Shown here in pieces: positions 1 through 5,385 of a stretch of 5,385 nucleotides of DNA. The stretch spans positions 1-5,385 of the forward strand of contig JAIRWW010000183.1 in NCBI GenBank assembly GCA_031268685.1. The letters run 5' to 3'. Position 1 is the first letter of the stretch. Each line of letters opens with the position of its first letter. The position numbers were made by a program, and so were the translations under genes. The notes beneath the pieces were generated by a model. The model saw only the letters and a list, made by a program, of their open reading frames with translations. It searched no databases and was not told the DNA's origin. Source of the DNA: Azoarcus sp. GTDB lineage: Bacteria; Pseudomonadota; Gammaproteobacteria; Burkholderiales; Rhodocyclaceae.

Positions 1-480
1 ACCGAAGGATTATCTCGGCGGTTCAAGGACAGTATCCTGGAAATCTTCTACAACGCTGACACGCATTCGGAGACCGGGTTGGGGATTTTTGCCTGTGGGC
101 AGTATTTCCCGAAAAAAAAGAAACTGGATTTTTCCATCGCCGATGCGGGCATCGGCATCCGCCGAAAGATCTTCAGGGCACTGAAACTCAAAATGAACTC
201 TGACAAGGCTATCGAATGGGCCTTGAAGGAAGGGAACACTGTCCGGAAAGGCAACATTCCCGGCGGACGCGGCCTCAAACTGCTCAGGGATTTCGTGACG
301 CTCAACGATGGACGCCTTCAGATCGTCTCGGATCGCGGCTACTGGGAGATGAAAGGCGGGCAGGAAACCCTCGTGCGCATGGACTGCTCCTTTCCCGGTA
401 CAGTGGTCAACATCGAAATCAACACCGCCGACACGAAAAGCTACCGCTTGCGGTCGGAAGACCGACCGCAAGACAACTAG
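1..480 (+). CDS. GHKL-fold ATP-binding protein, SpoIIAB/RsbW-like (5' end missing)
   Basis: The frame is open from the first base, so the gene begins upstream and only the last 159 residues are seen. Numbering from the window edge, an N-box E14-x3-N18-A19-x2-H22 reproduces the ExxxNAxxH signature of anti-sigma kinases such as SpoIIAB and RsbW. A G1 box follows (D48-A-G50-I-G52), then a glycine-rich lid/G2 segment (GGRGLKLL, 88-95) and a closing strand containing P132-G-T-V (PGTVVNIEI). These are the ATP-binding elements of the GHKL superfamily. There is no visible phospho-acceptor (HisKA) domain or membrane segment, but the missing N-terminus could hold another domain. Known relatives encoded next to STAS-like (DUF4325) proteins are annotated simply as ATP-binding proteins. 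I infer that it phosphorylates or binds the downstream STAS-like protein. The protein is presumably cytoplasmic. An internal TTG at 79 is not a likely start, because the N-box lies before it. The GHKL assignment is firm; the kinase role is inferred. Confidence 0.85.
   Translation, partial: TEGLSRRFKDSILEIFYNADTHSETGLGIFACGQYFPKKKKLDFSIADAGIGIRRKIFRALKLKMNSDKAIEWALKEGNTVRKGNIPGGRGLKLLRDFVTLNDGRLQIVSDRGYWEMKGGQETLVRMDCSFPGTVVNIEINTADTKSYRLRSEDRPQDN
447..472 (+). repeat. Perfect 11-bp inverted repeat with 4-nt loop at the end of the ATPase gene
   Basis: CTTGCGGTCGG (447-457), loop AAGA (458-461), then CCGACCGCAAG (462-472) is an uninterrupted 11-bp GC-rich stem. It lies in the last codons of the ATPase gene and ends 5 bases before its stop codon, 20 bases upstream of the next start. 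No T-run follows, so it is not a normal intrinsic terminator. It could set the expression ratio of the two genes, stabilise or delimit a processed mRNA, or be a protein or RNase recognition site. The structure is directly visible; its role is unknown. Confidence 0.8.
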
Positions 481-485
481 GAAAG
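479..485 (+). promoter_or_regulatory. Ribosome binding site of the STAS-like gene
   Basis: AGGAAAG overlaps the stop codon of the ATPase gene and lies 7 bases before the ATG at 493. It supports that start and suggests translational coupling of the two genes. Confidence 0.65.
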
Positions 486-492
486 TATTGCC

Positions 493-867
493 ATGGCAAA
501 CAGGATCACCCTGAAAATCTACGACCTTATCGGCCCCATCTGGGTCTCGACGGACGACGGGCAAAAGGTGTTCGATAAAATCGTTGCCGCATTCGAGGCC
601 GGTCGTGCGGTCGATCTTTCGTTCGCCCACCACGAGAACCTGATTTCGTCCTTCCTCAATGCCGCGATCGGGCAACTCTACAGTAGCTACAGCGAAGATT
701 TTCTGGCGCAGCATCTGGCCTTTGCCGACCTCGACGACGACGACCGGATCATGTTGGATCGCACCATCGACAATGCCAAACGCTATTTTGCTAATCCTGA
801 CGCTTACGATCAGGCATGGGAGGATGAGATAGGTAAAGAGATAGACGAAGAATTCGATGAAGAATAA
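493..867 (+). CDS. STAS-like protein, DUF4325 type
   Basis: A small 124-residue protein, presumably cytoplasmic, with the layout of the STAS-like DUF4325 family. It has an N-terminal strand region (residues 3-18), a helix around 22-36, a strand with V40-D-L-S43, and the hallmark S52-S-F-L-N-A-A-I-G-Q-L-Y63. The last segment aligns by eye with the DSSGLG...GRY stretch of anti-sigma-factor antagonists such as SpoIIAA, placing S52/S53 where SpoIIAA carries its phosphorylated serine. Family members are commonly encoded beside a GHKL ATPase, as here (12-base gap). A role as phosphorylatable partner of that ATPase is an inference. The C-terminal tail (110-124) is very acidic (EDE, then EIDEEFDEE) and its codons overlap the start of the PIN gene. 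The ATG at 493 is supported by a good ribosome binding site. No DNA-binding motif is apparent. Confidence 0.8.
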   Translation: MANRITLKIYDLIGPIWVSTDDGQKVFDKIVAAFEAGRAVDLSFAHHENLISSFLNAAIGQLYSSYSEDFLAQHLAFADLDDDDRIMLDRTIDNAKRYFANPDAYDQAWEDEIGKEIDEEFDEE

Positions 868-1420
868 GGCCCACGACATCGCTATATATTCGTTCCGCCA
901 AGGCGAGCCTGTTCTGATCGACACCAACGTCTGGGTGTATTTATATCCTCCCGCCGCGCAGCCCGCGCAACAACAGTTGGAAGCGGATTACTCACGCGCG
1001 TTCGGCAAGCTGTTGCAGGCCAAAGCCACTCCCATCATTGACGCGCTGATCCTGAGCGAATACATCAATCGCTATTTGCGCATCGAATACAAAGTCTGGG
1101 AAAAGCGGCATACCGGCGACGCATACAAGACTTTCCGCCGCTCAGCCGAGGGCTTGCAATTGGCGTGCAATGCGGCGGCGGAAGTGCGTTGCATCCTGAA
1201 AGACGCCAGCTTGCGCGATACCCGGCTCCAGGGCGCGAGTATCGAAAGCATCATCACGGGAATCGAAACCGGCGGTTTCGATTTCAACGATGGCGTGCTG
1301 ATAGAGAACTGCCGCTTGCAGGGCTGGAAGCTCCTGACGCACGATAGCGACATGACCATAGGCGGCATCGAATTGCTCACCGCCAACCGGAAGCTGCTAC
1401 AGGTGTGCAGGGAAGCCTGA
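857..1420 (+). CDS. PIN-domain protein, probable ribonuclease
   Basis: A 187-residue protein with a PIN (VapC/FEN-like) nuclease fold. The first acidic motif is LID22TNVW, followed by a helix with S67-E68-Y, a segment FD142FND145 that starts the third conserved helix, and a final LLTHD163SD165 strand. These are the D/E/D/D positions that bind Mg or Mn in active PIN ribonucleases, and none is lost. It is longer than a typical VapC toxin (about 130-140 residues) because of a helical insertion at about 75-128. The ATG lies 11 bases inside the upstream gene, in another frame, with only a weak purine-rich site (CGAAGA) before it. Translation is therefore probably coupled to the STAS-like gene. No VapB-like or other DNA-binding antitoxin is visible, which suggests that the ATPase/STAS-like pair, or its acidic tail, does the restraining. 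It could instead act on specific RNAs. The PIN assignment is firm; substrate and system type are unknown. Confidence 0.85.
   Translation: MKNKAHDIAIYSFRQGEPVLIDTNVWVYLYPPAAQPAQQQLEADYSRAFGKLLQAKATPIIDALILSEYINRYLRIEYKVWEKRHTGDAYKTFRRSAEGLQLACNAAAEVRCILKDASLRDTRLQGASIESIITGIETGGFDFNDGVLIENCRLQGWKLLTHDSDMTIGGIELLTANRKLLQVCREA
1259..1285 (+). repeat. 10-bp perfect inverted repeat (12 bp with a G-U pair) inside the PIN gene
   Basis: AATCGAAACC (1261-1270), loop GGC (1271-1273), then GGTTTCGATT (1274-1283) forms a perfect stem. In RNA it can extend by a G-U pair (1260/1284) and a G-C pair (1259/1285). It lies in codons 135-143, just before the third acidic motif of the PIN domain. The hairpin is directly visible; whether it has a function or arises from the codons for a Glu-Thr-Gly-Gly-Phe-Asp stretch is unknown. 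Confidence 0.65.
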
Positions 1421-1437
1421 AAACTCCGGCCAAGCGT

Positions 1438-1462
1438 GGTGGGCATAGGCGAAAAACCCACC
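1438..1462. terminator. Weak stem-loop between convergent genes, possible bidirectional terminator
   Basis: GGTGGG (1438-1443) can pair with CCCACC (1457-1462) across a 13-base loop, in the 45-base gap between the PIN and metH stop codons. Neither strand has a proper T-run after the stem: the plus strand continues CTTTCAC, and on the minus strand five T's lie inside the loop. Position favours a terminator; structure does not strongly support it. Confidence 0.25.
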
Positions 1463-1465
1463 CTT

Positions 1466-4400
1466 TCACAAGGATGGCGCGAGCCAGCGCGTGGCTTCTT
1501 CCTCGCTCATCCCGGTGCGCGCGGCCCAGTCTTCGAGTTGGTCGCGTCCAATCTTGCCCAGGGTGAAGTAACGGCTTTCCGGGTGCGAGAAGTAGAAACC
1601 CGCTATGCTTGCCGCCGGGGTCATGGCCATGGATTCGGTTAGACCCATGCCTGCGTTGCGCGGGGCGTCCAGCAGGGCGAACAGATCGCGCTTGGCGGTG
1701 TGATCCGGGCAGGCGGGGTAGCCGGGCGCGGGGCGGATGCCTCGATACTGCTCGCGGATGAGACCGCCGTTGTCCAGCGATTCTGCGGCGGAATAGCCCC
1801 AGTATTGTTTGCGGATGCGCTCGTGCAGCCATTCGGCGCAGGCTTCGGCCAGCCGGTCGGCGAGCGCCTTGAGCATGATGGCGCGGTAATCGTCGTGCGC
1901 GGCGGCGAACTCGGCGAGCTTCGTTTCTATGTCCAGCCCAGTCGTGACGGCGAAAGCGCCGCACCAGTCCTCTACGCCGGAAGACTTGGGGGCAATGTAG
2001 TCGGCCAGGCACAGGTTCGGTTTGCCCGCGGGACGTTCGCGCTGCTGGCGCAGGCCGCGCCAGATCATGCAGGGGGTTTCCCGGCGTTCGTCGGGATAAA
2101 AGGCAATGTCGTCGCCGATGCTGTTCGCCGGAAAAAGGCCGAATACCGCTTTGGCGCGCAGCCAGCCATGTTCGATGAGTTCGTCGAGCATCACGAGGGC
2201 GTCGTCGTAGACGGCGCGGGCAGCTTCGCCGACAACGGCGTTATCGAGAATTTGCGGGAAACGCCCAGATAAATCCCAGGTCTGGAAAAACGGCCCCCAG
2301 TCGATGTAAGGGCGCAAGACGGCAATATCGACATCCAGCGCTTTGACGCCAAGCATGCGCGGGCGCGGCGGCAGATAGGACGCGGCAGGCGCAGCAAGAC
2401 GGGCGTGCGCGGCGCAATCGCAGGCCGGGGCGGACGCTTGCGCCCAGGCGGTGCGCAAGGCATTGGCGCGGGCGGCGGCCAGGGGAAGCTGCGGGCTTGC
2501 CTGTTTACCGGCGTGATTTGCGCGGATTTGCGCGTAATCGTCGGCGAGTCTGGCTCTGAATGCATCCGCGCCGTGCTGGGAGAGCAGGGCGCTGGCAACG
2601 CTGGCCGCCCTCGACGCATCGGAAACGTAGACGACGGGCTGAGCATAATTCGGGGCGATCTTGATTGCGGTATGGGCGCGGCTGGTCGTGGCTCCGCCGA
2701 TCAGGAGCGGCATTTCAAACCCTTGGCGCTGCATTTCGGCGGCGACGAAGCACATTTCTTCCAGCGAAGGCGTGATCAGCCCCGAAAGGCCGATGGCGCT
2801 GGCTGAATGTTCCCGCGCGGCGGCAAGAATTTTGTCCGCAGGCGTCATGACGCCGAGATCGATGACTTCAAAGCCGTTGCAGGCCAGCACGACGGCGACG
2901 ATGTTTTTGCCGATGTCATGGACGTCCCCCTTGACTGTGGCAAGGACGATGCGGCCTTTGCTCGTACTGCCGCCGCGCGCTTTTTCTGCTTCGATGTAGG
3001 GCATGAGGTGTGCAACCGCCTGCTTCATCACCCGTGCCGATTTGACGATTTGCGGCAGGAACATTTTGCCCGCGCCGAACAGGTCGCCGACGGCTTCCAT
3101 CCCGGCCATGAGCGGGCCTTCGATGACAGCCAGCGGCGGCTGGCCTTCGGCTTCGAGCCGCAGGCGCAGTTCTTCGGTATCGGCGGCCACGAAGTCGGCA
3201 ATGCCTTTCACCAGCGCGTACCTGAGCCGTTCTTCCGCCGGGGCGTCGCGCCAGGCGAGGCTGGCGCCGCCCTGTTCTTTTTCCCGCGCTTTGTCTTCTC
3301 TGACGGTCTGGGCGAATTCGACGAGCGCATCGCCCGCGCCGGGGTGGCGGTTGAGGACGACATCTTCGACTTTGCCGCGCAGGGCTGGATCAAGCCCGTC
3401 ATAGACGCTGAGCATGCCCGCATTGACGATGCCCATCGTCAGGCCGGCCCGGATTGCGTGGTAGAGAAAGACGGTGTGGATCGCTTCGCGCACGGCGTCG
3501 TTTCCGCGAAAGCTGAAGGAGACGTTCGAGATGCCTCCCGAAGTGTGCGCATGCGGCAGATTGCCGTTGATCCAGTGCACCGCCTCGATGAAATCGACCG
3601 CGTAGTTGTCGTGTGCGTCTATGCCTGTGGCGATGGCGAAGATATTGGGATCGAAAATGATATCTTCGGGCGGAAAGCCCGCGCCGCCTTCGGCCACTGG
3701 TTTCGTCAGTAGTTTGTAGGCGCGCTGGCAGATGCTTGTTTTGCGCGTGAAGGTGTCGGCCTGTCCGGTTTCGTCGAAAGCCATGACGACCGCCGCAGCG
3801 CCATAGCGCCGCGCCAGCCGCGCCTGTCGTAGAAACTCCGCATCGCCCGCTTTGAGGGAAATCGAATTGACGATGCCCTTGCCTTGGATGCAGCGCAGCC
3901 CGGCTTCGATCACATCCCAGCGCGAGGAGTCGATCATGACCGGTACCCTGGCAATGTCGGGTTCGGCGGCGATGAGCTTGAGAAAACGCGCCATCGAGGC
4001 GGGCGAATCGAGCATCGCCTCGTCCATGTTGATGTCGATGATCTGCGCGCCGTTGTCGACCTGCTGGCGGGCCACGGCAAGCGCATCGTCGAAACGGCCT
4101 TCGACGATCATCCGGGCGAAGGCGCGAGAGCCGGTCACGTTTGTGCGCTCGCCGACATTGACGAACAGGCTGTCCGCCCCCGCCTCGAAAGCCTCCAGCC
4201 CGGCGAGCCGCAGCCGGGGGGCGATTTGTGGCGGGCGGCGCGGCGCTACATCGCCGACGGCGCGGGCAATGGCGGCGATGTGTGCGGGCGTGGTGCCGCA
4301 ACAACCGCCGACGATATTCACGAGTCCAGCCCTGGCCCAGGCGCCGATTTCATCGGCAAGCTGTTCCGGCGTTTCGTCGTAGCCGGTCGGAGCGAGCGGA

Positions 4401-5239
4401 TTGGGCAGACCCGCATTGGGGTGGGCGGAAACGAAAGTATCGCAGCGGGCTGCGATGTCTGCGACATGAGGGCGCAAATCCTTCGCGCCCAGCGCGCAAT
4501 TGAAGCCGAAGGAAATCGGCTGCGCGTGCGCGAGGGAATACCAGAACGCCGCCGCCGTCTGCCCCGAAAGAGTGCGCCCCGAAGCGTCGGTGATCGTGCC
4601 GGAGATCATCACCGGAAGGCGGCGTCCGCGTTCGTCGAACAGCCTCTCGATGGCGAAGACCGCCGCCTTGGCGTTCAGCGTATCGAAAATGGTTTCGACG
4701 AGCAGCAAATCCGCGCCGCCGTCCGCAAGGCCGCAAGCGGCTTCGTAATAATCGTCGGCGAGTTCGTCGAACGTGATATTGCGATAGCCGGGGTCGTTGA
4801 CGTCGGGCGAAATCGAAAGCGTGCGCGAAGTGGGGCCGATCACCCCCGCGCAGAAACGCGGCTTTTCCGGCGTGCGCGCGGTGAATTCGTCGCACAAGGC
4901 GCGGACGAGGCGGGCGCTGGCCTCGTTCATTTCGCGGGCTATGCCCGAGAGACCGTAATCGGCCTGCGAAACCCGCGTGGCGTTGAAAGAACACGTCTCG
5001 ACGATGTCGGCCCCGGCTTCCAGATAAGCGCGGTGAATGCCGCCGACGACATCGGGGCGGGTCAGCACCAGTACGTCGTTGTCGCCCTTGATCTCTTGCG
5101 GATGATCCCGGAAGCGCATGCCACGGTAATCCGCTTCGGAAAGCCCGTGCTGCTGTATCATCGTGCCCATCGCCCCGTCGAGCACCAGAATGCGGCGGGC
5201 GAGCAATTGTCGGAGTTCTTCGCTGCGGTCGGCTTGCAT
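1466..5239 (-). CDS. metH: Cobalamin-dependent methionine synthase
   Basis: Cytoplasmic 5-methyltetrahydrofolate:homocysteine methyltransferase, which makes methionine and tetrahydrofolate by way of methylcobalamin. It has 1257 residues, close to the 1227 of Escherichia coli MetH, with all four modules present. The homocysteine domain (about 1-340) has zinc ligands C248, C313 and C314 (in GGCCGTT). The folate domain (about 355-650) includes [11 protein letters not shown] (362-372). The cobalamin cap and binding domain (about 665-900) has D772-V-H774-D-I-G777, where H774 is the lower cobalt ligand, and GLSGLITPS (817-825). The reactivation domain (about 930-1257) has the S-adenosylmethionine motif R1169-PAP-G1173-Y1174. 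An alanine-rich linker (about 905-955) precedes the last domain. I chose the ATG at 5239 because GAGG at 5249-5246 is 6 bases upstream. The ATG at 5245 would leave no spacing, and starts farther upstream, such as 5368, would be inside the riboswitch. It appears monocistronic within the window. Control by the SAH riboswitch is expected. Confidence 0.97.
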   Translation of the reverse strand: MQADRSEELRQLLARRILVLDGAMGTMIQQHGLSEADYRGMRFRDHPQEIKGDNDVLVLTRPDVVGGIHRAYLEAGADIVETCSFNATRVSQADYGLSGIAREMNEASARLVRALCDEFTARTPEKPRFCAGVIGPTSRTLSISPDVNDPGYRNITFDELADDYYEAACGLADGGADLLLVETIFDTLNAKAAVFAIERLFDERGRRLPVMISGTITDASGRTLSGQTAAAFWYSLAHAQPISFGFNCALGAKDLRPHVADIAARCDTFVSAHPNAGLPNPLAPTGYDETPEQLADEIGAWARAGLVNIVGGCCGTTPAHIAAIARAVGDVAPRRPPQIAPRLRLAGLEAFEAGADSLFVNVGERTNVTGSRAFARMIVEGRFDDALAVARQQVDNGAQIIDINMDEAMLDSPASMARFLKLIAAEPDIARVPVMIDSSRWDVIEAGLRCIQGKGIVNSISLKAGDAEFLRQARLARRYGAAAVVMAFDETGQADTFTRKTSICQRAYKLLTKPVAEGGAGFPPEDIIFDPNIFAIATGIDAHDNYAVDFIEAVHWINGNLPHAHTSGGISNVSFSFRGNDAVREAIHTVFLYHAIRAGLTMGIVNAGMLSVYDGLDPALRGKVEDVVLNRHPGAGDALVEFAQTVREDKAREKEQGGASLAWRDAPAEERLRYALVKGIADFVAADTEELRLRLEAEGQPPLAVIEGPLMAGMEAVGDLFGAGKMFLPQIVKSARVMKQAVAHLMPYIEAEKARGGSTSKGRIVLATVKGDVHDIGKNIVAVVLACNGFEVIDLGVMTPADKILAAAREHSASAIGLSGLITPSLEEMCFVAAEMQRQGFEMPLLIGGATTSRAHTAIKIAPNYAQPVVYVSDASRAASVASALLSQHGADAFRARLADDYAQIRANHAGKQASPQLPLAAARANALRTAWAQASAPACDCAAHARLAAPAASYLPPRPRMLGVKALDVDIAVLRPYIDWGPFFQTWDLSGRFPQILDNAVVGEAARAVYDDALVMLDELIEHGWLRAKAVFGLFPANSIGDDIAFYPDERRETPCMIWRGLRQQRERPAGKPNLCLADYIAPKSSGVEDWCGAFAVTTGLDIETKLAEFAAAHDDYRAIMLKALADRLAEACAEWLHERIRKQYWGYSAAESLDNGGLIREQYRGIRPAPGYPACPDHTAKRDLFALLDAPRNAGMGLTESMAMTPAASIAGFYFSHPESRYFTLGKIGRDQLEDWAARTGMSEEEATRWLAPSL

Positions 5240-5245
5240 GGTCAT

Positions 5246-5249
5246 CCTC
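5246..5249 (-). promoter_or_regulatory. Ribosome binding site of metH
   Basis: On the minus strand GAGG is followed by ATGACC and then ATG at 5239. The 6-base spacing favours this ATG over the one at 5245, which directly abuts GAGG. The site lies at the foot of a possible hairpin (5250-5279), so its access may be controlled. Confidence 0.6.
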
Positions 5250-5291
5250 GTTTCACGCCGTCGCCGCGCGCCGCGAAACCGGGCAGCGCGC
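5250..5291 (-). promoter_or_regulatory. Possible expression platform of the metH riboswitch
   Basis: Two overlapping hairpins can form between aptamer and start codon. In one, GTTTCGCG (5279-5272) pairs with CGTGAAAC (5257-5250), 8 bp with one G-U pair, directly abutting the ribosome binding site. In the other, GCGCGC (5291-5286) pairs with GCGCGC (5271-5266). Because their arms interleave, the two compete. A third hairpin, CAAACC/GGTTTG (5311-5306 with 5299-5294), lies just upstream. No T-run is present, so control of translation is more likely than termination. The pairings are seen; their use as a switch is inferred. Confidence 0.35.
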
Positions 5292-5315
5292 AACAAACCG
5301 GCCTTGGTTTGCCGC

Positions 5316-5379
5316 GAGCGCCGTTGCTTCATGAGTTTGCCGAGCCTGGCCCCGGATGGGGGTCGCAACGCTCCTCGGC
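5316..5379 (-). ncRNA. S-adenosylhomocysteine (SAH) riboswitch aptamer
   Basis: Read on the minus strand, the metH leader matches the SAH riboswitch consensus as I know it: GCCGAGGAGCGTTGCGAC, then CCAGGCTCGG, then CAACGGCGCTCGC. The outer stem pairs GCCGAG (5379-5374) with CTCGGC (5344-5339). An inner hairpin pairs CCCC (5361-5358) with GGGG (5353-5350). The pseudoknot pairs GAGCG (5373-5369) with CGCTC (5320-5316). The class binds SAH and discriminates against S-adenosylmethionine. Known examples precede ahcY, metH, metE or metF genes and switch expression on when SAH accumulates. Here it lies 77 bases upstream of the metH start. The promoter would lie beyond the right edge of the window. 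Confidence 0.92.
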
Positions 5380-5385
5380 AAGGGC

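Noticed and set aside
112..120. Run of eight A then G, forming an in-frame A AAA AAG slippery heptamer in the ATPase gene.
   Set aside because: A -1 shift would end at the TGA at 201-203 before the lid/G2 motif, no stimulatory element is evident just downstream, and the zero frame is intact and encodes the full ATPase. A lysine-rich stretch is a sufficient explanation.
139..156. Inverted repeat GCCGATGC/GCATCGGC in the ATPase gene.
   Set aside because: It falls in the codons of the G1 box (Ala-Asp-Ala-Gly-Ile-Gly), where GC-rich codons tend to make such a palindrome, and the 2-base loop cannot form as drawn. Not listed as a feature.
10..927. A 305-codon open frame on the minus strand opposite the operon.
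   Set aside because: It lies antisense to three recognisable genes, has no recognised domain, and its residue pattern reflects the complementary codons.
857..1420. Calling the PIN gene vapC of a standard VapBC toxin-antitoxin pair.
   Set aside because: No AbrB- or ribbon-helix-helix-type VapB lies upstream, and the protein is longer than usual VapC; the neighbours are a GHKL ATPase and STAS-like protein instead.
1377..2012. A minus-strand open frame of 211 codons covering the 3' end of metH and the end of the PIN gene.
   Set aside because: Arginine-rich out-of-frame reading of metH; the MetH frame here contains the conserved reactivation-domain motif and natural stop.
2807..3712. Long open frames on the plus strand and in another minus frame (3399-4304) within metH.
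   Set aside because: Shadows of the GC-rich metH codons; no recognisable motifs, and MetH motifs run uninterrupted through the region.
5240..5385. A cobalamin riboswitch was considered for the metH leader because MetH uses B12.
   Set aside because: No B12-box-like sequence is seen, the leader is short, and the SAH aptamer elements account for it.

Overview
The window looks like part of a GC-rich proteobacterial chromosome, most likely betaproteobacterial. The lineage is an inference. It rests on a full-length cobalamin-dependent methionine synthase preceded by an S-adenosylhomocysteine (SAH) riboswitch, a combination known mainly from Beta- and some Gammaproteobacteria, and on the strongly GC-rich third positions of that gene. 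No rRNA or tRNA gene, insertion sequence or CRISPR array is visible.

Left part, plus strand (1-1420): a tightly packed three-gene operon. The first gene is cut by the left edge and encodes the C-terminal 159 residues of a GHKL-fold ATPase with an ExxxNAxxH N-box like that of anti-sigma-factor kinases (SpoIIAB/RsbW type). After 12 bases comes a 124-residue STAS-like protein (DUF4325 type), which resembles the partner of such kinases. Overlapping its end by 11 bases is a 187-residue PIN-domain protein with an intact acidic active site, hence a probable ribonuclease. Together they look like a partner-switch pair coupled to an RNA-cutting effector. This is the least ordinary part of the window and a plausible uncharacterised stress, toxin-antitoxin-like or defence module. 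Two unusually good inverted repeats lie inside it, one at the end of the ATPase gene and one inside the PIN gene.

Middle (1421-1465): 45 bases between the convergent PIN gene and metH, holding only a weak stem-loop.

Right part, minus strand (5385 down to 1466): metH, 1257 residues, with all four MetH modules and their key residues. Its leader (5240-5385) holds the SAH riboswitch aptamer (5379-5316), then about 65 bases with competing hairpins that end at the Shine-Dalgarno sequence. The riboswitch fits the pathway: MetH regenerates methionine from the homocysteine released from SAH, so SAH build-up should raise metH expression. No functional link between the operon and metH is evident; they are convergent neighbours.
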